Shown in pieces: positions 8,745 through 16,893 of a stretch of 41,796 nt of DNA (positions within the stretch are counted from its first letter, which is position 1; each line of letters starts with the position of its first letter). This stretch comes from DATFXM01 sp035315885. Its GTDB lineage: Bacteria > Acidobacteriota > Blastocatellia > UBA7656. The notes beneath the pieces were generated by a model that made no database searches, was not told the DNA's origin, and saw nothing but the letters and a program-made list of their open reading frames with translations. The stretch is taken from the NCBI GenBank assembly GCA_035315885.1, contig DATFXM010000146.1, positions 1 through 41,796 of the forward strand, written 5' to 3'. The position numbers and the translations under genes were made by a program.

Positions 8745-9827
8745 TCAGTAGCGTATGGGGACGCGTGTCGAGTTGTAGTTGAATGCCCTCAGCAAAGTGC
8801 TGGCTACCGATCTCAGCCGGCTGTTGGGAACTATCACAATGTCGTTGGGCATTATTGGAACGTCCTGGCTTTTGCCGTTCATAACCGCGGTTATATCTAC
8901 TTTTATTTCTTGCCGAGTTCCATTGTTCGGGTTTTCGCGGAATATCACCCCGCGATTCGCTGCGGCACTGAAATTCGTGCCCTGCGCCAGTGAAATTGCT
9001 TGCCGCAGGGTTGTGCCATCCTTGAGCGGGAAAGAGCCCGGAGAGTTGACCTCGCCGGCTACAAAGAAGACGTCAGTCATCGGTATGTGGACTATGTCGC
9101 CCGGCTCAATTACGACGTCATGGTCCAGGTTGCCTCTCAGCAGGCCGTTGATGTTCACCTTAAACAACTCATAGCCGGGTTTCTCAGCAGCGTCGTTTTC
9201 AGAACTAGCCGCGCTCGCATTGCCAGTCGTAGGCTGTTCCTGCTTCCCGTGTGCTGATGAGACTTCGTTGGTGGCAGGCTTTATCTTGTGAATTACGAAT
9301 GCGGTCGAACCGTAGTTGTCTCCAAGTCCGCCGGCGATGGTGATCAGCATCAGTAGCGACGGGCGGCCCTCAACCTGGTACAGTCCCGGTCTCCGAACGG
9401 CACCCTGTATGAAGTACGTTCGACTATTTATTTGTTCGACGATGATGTTGACTTGGGGATCGTTCAGGTACTCGCCGCGCAACCCATCGGCAATTATTTT
9501 CGAGAGCTCGCGCGTGGTCTTCTGTTGCGCCGATACACGTCCCAAAACGGGCATCTCGATGCTACCGTCCGCGCCTATTCGGTAGGAGTGCGACAACTCA
9601 GGAGCATCCGCGATGTCGATCAGGATTACGTCACTGGGACCTATTAGATATTCCTCTCCAGGCGAGACTATGACTGTGGACACGATCGGGTCACTGGCTG
9701 TTTGAGGCGGCGCCTGAAATTGCCTCTGCTGTTTTGTCTGGTTTTGAGCGCTGACATTGGGTACGACAAAGATCGCGAGCGCGACCAGGAAGAGAATTGC
9801 GATGCGCGTTTGAGGTTGGGTTTTCAA
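8745..9827 (-). CDS. polysaccharide export protein (Wza-like, SLBB domains)
   Basis: A 360-residue exported protein. A signal peptide (hydrophobic IAILFLVALAIFVV, cleavage near VSA/QN) leads to a poly-export domain (YLIGPSDVILIDIADAPE, then IGADGSIEMPVLGRV). SLBB-type beta-grasp domains follow, one starting at 'YFIQGAVRRPGLYQV' and another at 'VFFVAGEVNSPGSFPL'. It would form the outer-membrane export channel with the Wzc-like partner. No lipobox cysteine is visible after the signal peptide, unlike E. coli Wza. The start is TTG at 9827, fixed by an AGGAG seven bases upstream and by the lack of any nearby ATG; it overlaps the ligase-like gene's TGA as TTGA. The protein ends in basic and aromatic residues (TRVPIRY). 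Confidence 0.92.
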   Translation of the reverse strand: MKTQPQTRIAILFLVALAIFVVPNVSAQNQTKQQRQFQAPPQTASDPIVSTVIVSPGEEYLIGPSDVILIDIADAPELSHSYRIGADGSIEMPVLGRVSAQQKTTRELSKIIADGLRGEYLNDPQVNIIVEQINSRTYFIQGAVRRPGLYQVEGRPSLLMLITIAGGLGDNYGSTAFVIHKIKPATNEVSSAHGKQEQPTTGNASAASSENDAAEKPGYELFKVNINGLLRGNLDHDVVIEPGDIVHIPMTDVFFVAGEVNSPGSFPLKDGTTLRQAISLAQGTNFSAAANRGVIFRENPNNGTRQEIKVDITAVMNGKSQDVPIMPNDIVIVPNSRLRSVASTLLRAFNYNSTRVPIRY

Positions 9828-11239
9828 CGGTATTCTCCTGTTGTTACGACCACGGCTTCAACCGGTGCGGCGACTTCGACAACCTCCGTTCGGATTCGTC
9901 CGGACCTCCTCCTCTCGGCCGCTTGTGAGACTACCGCGGCAAGGAGAAGGAACAGCCATGCGTTGGACGGCAACTGGAGATTGAAATCAAAAAGACTGTG
10001 GACCAGCAGACCGAAAATGCCCGCTCCACAGCCGAGGGCTAGGCCGGCCGACAGTGAATCGCGGGATTTTGAACCCCTCCATGTCGAGCGAAATACGGTC
10101 AGGATGAACCAGACTGCAATTCCGAAACCTACGATGCCGCAATCGGCCAACACCTGGAGGTAATCGTTGTGGGCGCGGTCCACCACCAGTGTTTGGCCGA
10201 GCGTAGCCGTTCCGTCGTCCTCGCTGTAAATCGGATAGGCCGTCTCATAGGCGCCGAAGCCCACGCCAATAACCGGATTTGCCTCGACCATCGCCACCGT
10301 GTCGCGCCATATCCACCCGCGACTGGCGAAAAATGTTTGTTTGGGAGAGGTCTCGCCCGACAGGCCGCTACTGTTGATTACTCGATTGACGACCGGTTCC
10401 GCTCCAATCCAGAAGACCCCGGCACCTATAGCCGCCGCAACCAGCGGGACGAGCGCCATCGGACGCAGTAAGAAGGACAGCCGGCCGCCAGTTAATCTGG
10501 CTGTTCTTTTTGCGCTCAGCGCCGCAAGAAACACCAACTCCGCGGCGAGGCTGATTATTCCACCGCGAGAAAGCGATGCGACTACCGCCACCGCCATCAT
10601 CGTCGCAGCAAAGACATAAAGGAAGCGCAAGTCTGTCCTGGCACCTCCGGTTATGAGCAGCGCGATGGGAATCGGAATCAACATCTCCATATAGCCGGCA
10701 AAATGATTGCGATTAACAAACGGTCCGAAGGGACTTACGGCTCCGGAGGTGAGCGGCCTTAACCAATAAAGGCGGCCATTCCACGTGATGTGCTGAATAA
10801 GTGCGAACAGCGCAAGGACCAGTCCGTAGATTATTAAGAACGTTGCCAGTCCTCGCAGGTGTTCTCGGCGGGCAACGAAGTTTGCGGCGATCGCAAACGA
10901 AGCAACCAACGCTACAAACACGCCTACCGCCGATCGCGTGGCCTCAACATCCATCGACAGGCTCAGCTGCCGTCCAGCGGTACTCTGAATAGCTATGCTC
11001 TGCAGTAGCCCGAGTGCCAGCAACGCAAGCACCGGTAAGATCATTCGCGGTATTCTGATTGAAACGGAGCGGCCTACGAATAGCCTGATGCCCCATAATA
11101 GAACCAGACAACCAATGATCAATTCGAAGACGCTGACGGCCCAAAACTCGACGGCTCCGTGGGCCAACGCGGTGAATACTCCGGCAGCAAGTAATCCGAC
11201 AAGGATTACCTTGTCTAGCCGTGCGCCCGGTGTTGTCAT
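9824..11239 (-). CDS. O-antigen ligase/polymerase family membrane protein (Wzy/WaaL-like)
   Basis: A 471-residue protein with about 10-12 hydrophobic segments. It carries the family's typical periplasmic signatures: 'FGPFVNRNHFAGYMEMLIP' around residue 165-185 and 'VDRAHNDYLQVLADCGIVGFG' around 355-375, with the conserved His-Asn pair. These proteins join lipid-linked glycan units (polymerase) or transfer glycan to an acceptor (ligase). With a Wzx-like flippase, Wza and Wzc in the same operon, polymerase is the better guess. The ATG overlaps the stop of the upstream TPR gene as ATGA, and its stop overlaps the export gene's TTG. No separate wzy candidate is visible in the window. Confidence 0.9.
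   Translation of the reverse strand: MTTPGARLDKVILVGLLAAGVFTALAHGAVEFWAVSVFELIIGCLVLLWGIRLFVGRSVSIRIPRMILPVLALLALGLLQSIAIQSTAGRQLSLSMDVEATRSAVGVFVALVASFAIAANFVARREHLRGLATFLIIYGLVLALFALIQHITWNGRLYWLRPLTSGAVSPFGPFVNRNHFAGYMEMLIPIPIALLITGGARTDLRFLYVFAATMMAVAVVASLSRGGIISLAAELVFLAALSAKRTARLTGGRLSFLLRPMALVPLVAAAIGAGVFWIGAEPVVNRVINSSGLSGETSPKQTFFASRGWIWRDTVAMVEANPVIGVGFGAYETAYPIYSEDDGTATLGQTLVVDRAHNDYLQVLADCGIVGFGIAVWFILTVFRSTWRGSKSRDSLSAGLALGCGAGIFGLLVHSLFDFNLQLPSNAWLFLLLAAVVSQAAERRRSGRIRTEVVEVAAPVEAVVVTTGEYR
9825..9839 (-). promoter_or_regulatory. ribosome binding site deciding a TTG start
   Basis: AGGAG (9839-9835 on the minus strand) lies 7 nt upstream of TTG 9827, inside the last codons of the preceding gene. 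It justifies the rare TTG start and indicates coupled translation of the export protein. Confidence 0.7.
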
Positions 11240-12591
11240 TTGCCCGTCTCCACCAGTGTGAAATCGTCGAACCAGATTCTCCCTCGCATTGGGGCATCAA
11301 AGCTGAACTTCGGCTGGCGCTTGATCGTGACGTATAGCGCAACCTCATCTGTCGAGCTTGGAGGCGCGACAAACTCGAGCGCTAAATGCTGCCACCCGCT
11401 CTGATCGTTCAGAACTGGTTCGGATTGCGCAACTGCCGCAAAAGAAGATGTGGGTGTCACTGCCAGACGCGGCCCCTCGGTTGTGATGAGCCCTTCAGCC
11501 CTCGCATAGCATTCCAAACGGTAGCTCGCCCCCGGGCGAACCACGATGAGCTGCTTTACCTCATAATTGAGTCTGGTAGTATCGTGCCCGGTAAAGTCCA
11601 TTCTCAAAGAGTTGGCCCCGCTTCGTGCAGAGTCTGTTGCTATCCTTACCTTCGCGTATTCGCTATTGCTGATAGCCCAGTCGAACTGCGGAAAATTCTT
11701 AGGAATGTCAGATTCCAGGCTCCCGTTCCAGATCAATGGCGGAAGCGTCGCGTCGGGCGTCACTGATTGCGTCCAGAGATCTCGCGCTACTTTGAGCCGG
11801 TTTACCACGATTAGCGAGCGCAGGAAACTGATTCCTTCGGGAGATGCGATTCTGAAATTTTTGTCGAGACCAGAGAATACATTTGCGGCCTCAGTTACTA
11901 GAGATTGCCTCAGCAGAAACTGAGCAAGCGCGAGCCTATCAGCAGGTTCAGAACTTATGACGGCTTCCAGTGCCTGAAGATCTTCCCCGGAAGCGTGCCA
12001 GACAATATTCAGCGTCACCGGCAGAAGGCGTTTATCCAATGAACACGCGCGGGAAAACTCTGCAAGTGCTTCCTCGGAATCCCCTTGTCTGAGTAGCAGG
12101 TTAGCCAGGCGCCAGTGGACGTCCGTTCTGTGCGGAGCAAACTTAATGGCAGTCCGCAGCGACTGTTCGGCTGCTGATGTGTTGTTCTCCGACTCCTGGA
12201 TCTGTGCCAGCAGTAAATAGTAGTTGTAGTTATACGGAGAGGCATTGATTGCAGTCAGCGCGTGCAGCTCGGCGCTGGTCAGCTCGCTCTCATCCTCGAG
12301 CGCTGCCGCTAGTCGGAAATGCAGACGAGCGGATCCTGGAAAATACTCAATGGCCGACGCCAGCGCATGACGGTTCGCGTTAATCCTGTCATCAATAAGA
12401 CTGCCGACAATAAAGTTGTAGACAGCCAGACACACCAGCAGGACGCAAGAAAAACCTAAGCCGAAGGCTATGACTGTTTTCGCCGCGACGCTCTCGGAGC
12501 TGAATTCGAAAACGGGCGAGAAGTCACTCTCCTCGCGATAAGTCTTCTGACCAGGTGTTTCTGATGTGCGGACAATCTCTTGTTTGGACAC
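11236..12591 (-). CDS. membrane-anchored TPR protein with C-terminal carbohydrate-binding-like domain
   Basis: This 451-residue protein is the first gene of the exopolysaccharide operon. One membrane segment (VIAFGLGFSCVLLVCLAVYNFIVG, residues about 38-61) follows a short cytoplasmic tail. TPR-like helices come next (for example SAEQSLRTAIKFAPHRTDVHW and SEEALAEFSRACSLD). From about residue 290 there is a beta-rich domain with 'NGSLE' at its start, 'RSGANSLRMDF' and a terminal 'GRIWFDDFTLVETG', a layout common in CBM4/9-like and galactose-binding-like modules. It could scaffold the periplasmic polymerase/export complex or bind the nascent polymer. The start is GTG at 12591, with only a weak purine stretch upstream; no better in-frame start exists nearby. 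Confidence 0.82.
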   Translation of the reverse strand: MSKQEIVRTSETPGQKTYREESDFSPVFEFSSESVAAKTVIAFGLGFSCVLLVCLAVYNFIVGSLIDDRINANRHALASAIEYFPGSARLHFRLAAALEDESELTSAELHALTAINASPYNYNYYLLLAQIQESENNTSAAEQSLRTAIKFAPHRTDVHWRLANLLLRQGDSEEALAEFSRACSLDKRLLPVTLNIVWHASGEDLQALEAVISSEPADRLALAQFLLRQSLVTEAANVFSGLDKNFRIASPEGISFLRSLIVVNRLKVARDLWTQSVTPDATLPPLIWNGSLESDIPKNFPQFDWAISNSEYAKVRIATDSARSGANSLRMDFTGHDTTRLNYEVKQLIVVRPGASYRLECYARAEGLITTEGPRLAVTPTSSFAAVAQSEPVLNDQSGWQHLALEFVAPPSSTDEVALYVTIKRQPKFSFDAPMRGRIWFDDFTLVETGK

Positions 12592-13059
12592 AACTCGACC
12601 CTAAGTTGTTAAGCCTGTAAGGTAGCCGGTTGCCGGCAGCAAAAACTGTTGTGCGGTACGTATCGGGTTAAAGTCTCGCTTCGCCTCTCGAAGGCTCTAG
12701 CAAGACAGCGGGAGCTCTTGCCATTTCGTAGGGACACTTAAGATATGAGACAAGACGCAAGTCATCGGCCCACCAGGAGAACACCGCGAGTAAAAGTGAG
12801 AGACAGCGTTGTAGTAGGTTAAAAGACCTGTTTTATTTCGTTTTTAAGCCAGGGTCCCCTCTGCCCTGGAACCTGGCAATGCCTCACACGGAGCCCATTT
12901 CGTGGCTGGAGGCGATGAGGCTGCTGCGAAAATTTTGTTTCGCAGATGGTGGGGGTTCAGAGGCACCCTTATTATGTCCATCACCCTAAACGGGGGCAAT
13001 ACTTTTTTGCTGTTGGGAAAATTAGCTCCGCTCGGTGACCTCAGACTTCAGCGTTGGAG
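12592..13059. other. intergenic region upstream of the exopolysaccharide operon
   Basis: No gene is supported here. It should contain the promoter of the minus-strand polysaccharide operon, but I see no convincing -35/-10 pair. A CCAGGG/CCCTGG inverted repeat (12849-12869, 9-nt loop) lacks a T tract in either direction and is not a convincing terminator. An A/T-rich stretch occupies about 12821-12847. Confidence 0.5.
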
Positions 13060-13458
13060 TCAAGCAGGCACAGTCGGGTTACCGAGACGCGGATCTTGTT
13101 GTTGCAGTTCCTTCAGCAAGGCTCTTGCTTCCTTGAGGTCGGCGGTGTCGAAGCCTTCGCTAAACCAGCCGTAGATGTCAGCGAGTATCGGCAGCGCTTC
13201 GGCTCGCTTGCCCTGTCGTTGCCACCAACGGCTCAAGCTAATGACTGCGCGCAGCTCCCAGGATTTCGCCCGCTGCTGCCGCGCGATATCGATGGCCTGA
13301 TGAAAACACGACTCGACCTCGGATGCGGCCCAGCCTGCGGCTTGCCGCAACTCGCCTTTAAGGCGATACAGCTCCGCCTCCCAATAGCGCTCCTCATTCT
13401 TTTCGATCAGAGCCTGCGTCTCAGCCAACACCTCGAGACCTTCGCGGACGAAAGGACT
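13060..13458 (-). pseudogene. C-terminal remnant of an ATPase/TPR regulator (adenylate cyclase/LuxR-type AAA-TPR protein)
   Basis: The readable part carries REGLEVLAETQALIEK, then 'RYWEAELYRLKGELRQA', 'CFHQAIDIARQQRAKSWELRA' and 'YGWFSEGFDTADLKEARALL'. These are the hallmark last TPR repeats of the large predicted-ATPase proteins often fused to guanylate cyclase, LuxR or winged-helix domains (about 900-1100 residues when intact). Only about 130 residues remain. The frame opens upstream through a short stretch without family similarity (DIRPLDITTTFF), and no ATPase domain is found. The nominal GTG at 13431 lies inside the conserved region, so this is a truncated relic rather than a small gene. 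No partner genes are nearby. Confidence 0.75.
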
Positions 13459-14218
13459 TGAGACGAAGAATGTTGTCGTAATATCTAGTGGTCGGATATC
13501 GGGGGCAGGTCAGAGCAAGATCACGATATCTGCCCGACGCCAGCGACGACAAAATAAAAACCAAAATGCCGCTGCGATCTTTGTTGAAGAGAGAACTGAA
13601 TCCCTGCGCAACCAATAGTGTGACATTCGGGAACAATGTCTTTATGGCTGCAGGGCACCTCCGCGATCAGCTTCTAGATGGCGCCGACTTATACTGATTG
13701 TTTTCGCTCGTTCAATGGCCTGAGTTGTATTACGGCGATGGGTTATGGTGTCAGTCCGTTTCGAAGCACCGCTCGAAATCGTCAAAGGGCGGCTCGGACG
13801 GCTGCGTTTGTCGGCGCGGAACTTGCCTGAGTGGCGGTCGCGGAAGCGGGTGACCCCCTGTATTAAAGAATGTCTGCTGCCGCGGAAAAGCTGCCACTCT
13901 CCATTGACCTCACCTGATAGTTGGGTGGCGGCGCTTCAAACTATCACGAAAACCCCAACGCGGTAGCCCCGTCTAGGTGCGGCCCGTAAGCCATTTCCCC
14001 CAAACCGCATCTTAGCCTTCAGGCGGAAATCCTTTTTTGGTTTTGAAAGTTCGATTCCTGATTTGAAAGTGCGATTCCTGAAGAGCTAGCCCTCACGCAA
14101 CCGGCCCCTACGCTTCAGACGACGAGCACAGATGCCCTCGCGCAGTTTCGTTTCCAAATGGAATCCAATTGCGAACGGCAGGGGACACGGCTCTCGACAA
14201 ACACACCGGGGATTTCAA
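13459..14218. other. intergenic region between the regulator remnant and the metalloprotease
   Basis: No gene is supported. Short open frames on both strands have no recognisable content. The only clear structure is the 20-bp tandem repeat at 14042-14081. The AGGGGA-rich stretch just before 14219 is the ribosome binding site of the protease gene. Confidence 0.5.
14042..14081. repeat. 20-bp tandem direct repeat upstream of metalloprotease gene
   Basis: Two adjacent copies (14042-14061 and 14062-14081) of TTTGAAAGTTCGATTCCTGA differ at one base (T to G at position 10). The pair lies 138 bp before the protease start and could be an operator for it. Duplicated binding half-sites or simple slippage are alternatives. 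Confidence 0.85.
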
Positions 14219-16165
14219 ATGACAAGCTATAGGACAATCACTCTTTTTGCCTTGCTTCTTATTATCATATTGTTGACTCTGCAGACAGGGTGGGGTGTTG
14301 CTAAAGCCGACGGCCGAAGACGAACAGTGGAGGGCACACTAGAGGTCGTCTTCGTTGATTATCAAGACGCTACCGGTCGCGAGGTACCCTTTTTGAACAC
14401 GGGGGAGGAACACTTGGAACTGCGGACTGGAGGCCGGCCCGTAGCTGCGGGAGTGGGATCACGGCTTCGAGTGACAGGGAGAAAGAGTGGTAAAGTTCTG
14501 ACGGTAGAGAGTGCCGAAGTTTTGTTGAGTGCCCAGAGCAGTCCCGCCCAGGGCGAACAACGCCAGCTCGTGATGCTGTTCAACTTTCAGGACCAGCCGA
14601 CTAACAAGCCGTGGACCCCTGCTTACATCAACGACCTGATATTTAACCAGGTCAATCGGTACTACCAGCAAGCGTCTTACGGACTGACTTGGGTCACTGG
14701 AGACTTGGCGGGCTGGTACACAATCCCGGTCAACAGCACGGATTGTAATGCCAACAGGACGCAGGCTGCTGAGGATGGAGCCAGGGCGCTCGGCTATAAC
14801 CCGGATAACTACAGTCACAAAATCTATATATACCCCAGCACAGGCTGCCAATCGTCCGGAGGCACGACGTGGCTGTCGACCGACTCTTCAGGTAATGTCA
14901 AGACGTGGACTTACATTAGTGGAAGCGCGACGACCTATATCTTAACGCACGAATTCGGGCACTCGCTCGGATTCAGACACTCCAACTCCCTGTCGTGCGC
15001 CGGAGCGACATTTGGCACTGGCTGCACCAATGTTGAGTACGGCGACAACTATGATGTAATGGGGTATTACAACACCGGCGTGGTCAACAGCTATCACCGC
15101 GATCTTGCTGGATGGCTTGGGACGCGGATTCAGACTGTGACCAGTAGCGGTACATACACTCTGACGCCGACTGCGGTAGCTGACGACAGCCTCAAGGCGA
15201 TCAGGATTCCCGAGGCGTATGACCCGACCACCGGTTCAACTACGTACTACTACGTCGAATACCGTCAGCCAGTGGGATACGACAGCTTCCTGACAAGCTA
15301 CACCGGTGTGACAAGCGGCGTGCTTGTTCATCTGGGAACGATCGGCAGTGACACAAACAAGCTTGTGCTTGGAAGCCAGCTTTTGGATATGACACCAACT
15401 CTGACCGGGCGTAACGAAGCTCTCGCCGTTGGGAAAAGCTACTACGATCCTGCGATTCCAGTTAACATCACAGTGCTATCGGCGGATACTAGCGGAGCTA
15501 CAGTCTCCGTTCAGTTTGGCGCGCCGACGTGCACTCATGCCAACCCGGCGGTTGCCATCAGCCCGTCAAGTAGCCAGACAGTTGCGCCGGGTGCGTCCGT
15601 AGCTTATACGGTGATGGTTACGAATAACGATAGCGCGGCCTGTGTGGCGTCGACTTTCAACCTGCAATCTAGTGTGCCCAGCGGATGGACCGCCAGCTTT
15701 GGATCTCCGACGCTGACGCTAAGCCCCGGCGGAAGCGCGTCGACAACCCTCACTGTGGGCAGCTCGTCTTCGGCTGCGGTGGGCTCTTACACAATTGGCT
15801 CTTCGGTAGTCAATGGCTCTTCTCCGGGCTATTCCGGCTCCGCCGCGGCTACCCTCTCGGTCGCGAGTTCGCTTGGTGTCACAGTCTCAACGAACGGCTC
15901 TAGCTACAAGCGTGGCCAATCGGTGACGATGTCATCCAACGTTACAGCGGGCGGGTCTCCAGTCGCAGGCGCGGCCGTTACGTTCACCATGGTCAAATCT
16001 AATGGCGCGTCGATGGCCCTGAGCGCGACGACAGGCTCGAACGGCTCGGCAAGTGTTCTGTTCAAGATCAAGAAGACTGACCCGCCGGGGACTTATCAGG
16101 GCAAAGACACTGCCACCGCCAATGGACTCAGCGGAGGCGCTTCGACTACTTTCGTAGTGAAGTAG
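14219..16165 (+). CDS. secreted M11-like zinc metalloprotease with Ig/NEW3-like C-terminal domains
   Basis: A 648-residue exported protease. The ATG at 14219 is preferred over an in-frame ATG at 14132 because it follows a GGGGA site and directly precedes the signal peptide (hydrophobic TLFALLLIIILLTLQ). The catalytic domain holds HEFGHSLGFRH with zinc ligands H244, H248 and H254 and catalytic E245 (HExxHxxGxxH), and a Met-turn 'YDVMGYY' near M281, as in gametolysin-type metzincins. After residue about 440 come a NEW3-like domain (VAPGASVAYTVMVTNND ... LSPGGSASTTLTV) and a Big-1-like Ig domain (SYKRGQSVTMSSNVT ... AGAAVTFTM). It probably acts outside the cell on proteins. It stands alone; no inhibitor or partner gene is visible. 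Confidence 0.9.
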   Translation: MTSYRTITLFALLLIIILLTLQTGWGVAKADGRRRTVEGTLEVVFVDYQDATGREVPFLNTGEEHLELRTGGRPVAAGVGSRLRVTGRKSGKVLTVESAEVLLSAQSSPAQGEQRQLVMLFNFQDQPTNKPWTPAYINDLIFNQVNRYYQQASYGLTWVTGDLAGWYTIPVNSTDCNANRTQAAEDGARALGYNPDNYSHKIYIYPSTGCQSSGGTTWLSTDSSGNVKTWTYISGSATTYILTHEFGHSLGFRHSNSLSCAGATFGTGCTNVEYGDNYDVMGYYNTGVVNSYHRDLAGWLGTRIQTVTSSGTYTLTPTAVADDSLKAIRIPEAYDPTTGSTTYYYVEYRQPVGYDSFLTSYTGVTSGVLVHLGTIGSDTNKLVLGSQLLDMTPTLTGRNEALAVGKSYYDPAIPVNITVLSADTSGATVSVQFGAPTCTHANPAVAISPSSSQTVAPGASVAYTVMVTNNDSAACVASTFNLQSSVPSGWTASFGSPTLTLSPGGSASTTLTVGSSSSAAVGSYTIGSSVVNGSSPGYSGSAAATLSVASSLGVTVSTNGSSYKRGQSVTMSSNVTAGGSPVAGAAVTFTMVKSNGASMALSATTGSNGSASVLFKIKKTDPPGTYQGKDTATANGLSGGASTTFVVK

Positions 16166-16198
16166 GAGCACCAGTCCCGCGGATCCAAGCTCGATTCC

Positions 16199-16235
16199 GG
16201 GTGCGATAAAAGTTCTGCTAACTTTAATCGCACCC
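16199..16235. terminator. long hairpin after the metalloprotease gene
   Basis: Two 16-nt arms (16199-16214 and 16220-16235; GGGTGCGATAAAAGTT and its reverse complement with one mismatch) enclose a CTGCT loop, 34 nt after the protease stop. There is no T tract, so it may be a weak or factor-dependent terminator or an mRNA-stabilising structure. Confidence 0.55.
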
Positions 16236-16260
16236 TTCGGTCCAAACAAACCCGCCCAGC

Positions 16261-16288
16261 TTGCCTCCCGAGCGTTAACACGTATACG
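16261..16288 (+). promoter_or_regulatory. possible sigma-70-type promoter
   Basis: TTGCCT (16261-16266) and TATACG (16283-16288) are separated by 16 bp and lie 33 bp upstream of the ATG at 16322, after the hairpin that follows the protease gene. Each element matches 4 of 6 consensus bases, so this is a candidate only. Confidence 0.35.
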
Positions 16289-16321
16289 ATAGAGGCACTC
16301 TAGATTCGGGGGTGCCGCGAC

Positions 16322-16843
16322 ATGAAATCATTCAGTGCGTTTGTCCTTTTGGTGGGCTTGACAATGTCTCCCGTAACGATGAGCCAGAACGTCGAACAGA
16401 CCACGGTTGGACTCGAGATTCTCAAAGCGTCTGCGCACGTCGAAGAATCGCAGACGCCTGGCCGCTCGCGTGCATTCACGCTTATCGTCAAGAATACTGG
16501 TGAGAGAGTCATTAAGTCCCTCGGATTTCAGTTTGATCTCGGAGTTGAAACCGCGGTTCAAGAAGCGAAGGACCTCGAGGCTCGCAACAGGTGCGGGTTT
16601 ACGCTGACCGACCTCGAGTTTCGTCCAGGCGACGAGGTTACGATTCAGCGCAAGCTTTCTGGCGATCACTGCATTCCAGCCCCTGCCGTCAAACAGGTAG
16701 TTCGCGTTCAGGAAATACAGTACGCGGACGGCACAGTTTGGACTGATCCCGCGGGGACCGAGTCTGCCTGGCGGCGAGTTAAGATGCCTCGCATGAGCTC
16801 CGTCGTCACCGAGGACGGACCAATCCAGAAGCCTGAGAAATGA
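16322..16843 (+). CDS. small secreted protein of unknown function
   Basis: A 173-residue protein with a signal peptide (MKSFSAFVLLVGLTMSPV, cleavage near the following MSQ). The mature part looks like a single beta-sandwich domain: 'RSRAFTLIVKNTGERVIKSLGFQFDLG' (read as two strands), then 'CGFTLTDLEFRPGDEVTIQRKL', and 'VRVQEIQYADGTVW' near the end. The phrases 'VKNTGERVIKSLGFQF' and 'IQYADGTVW' recall exported proteins that describe comparative or additional structural parts, but I cannot name a family. Two cysteines (near residues 94 and 117) may form a disulfide. It converges with the next gene, 50 nt apart. Confidence 0.8.
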   Translation: MKSFSAFVLLVGLTMSPVTMSQNVEQTTVGLEILKASAHVEESQTPGRSRAFTLIVKNTGERVIKSLGFQFDLGVETAVQEAKDLEARNRCGFTLTDLEFRPGDEVTIQRKLSGDHCIPAPAVKQVVRVQEIQYADGTVWTDPAGTESAWRRVKMPRMSSVVTEDGPIQKPEK

Positions 16844-16893
16844 CCTCTCTTCAACCCGGCTCTTCAACCCGACCGCGTATCAAAAGACGTGGC

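Noticed and set aside
12849..12869. CCAGGG/CCCTGG inverted repeat as a terminator
   Set aside because: Short stem, 9-nt loop and no T tract on either strand.
14132..14218. Earlier ATG for the metalloprotease
   Set aside because: It would put 29 polar residues before a good signal peptide, and lacks the GGGGA site seen before 14219.
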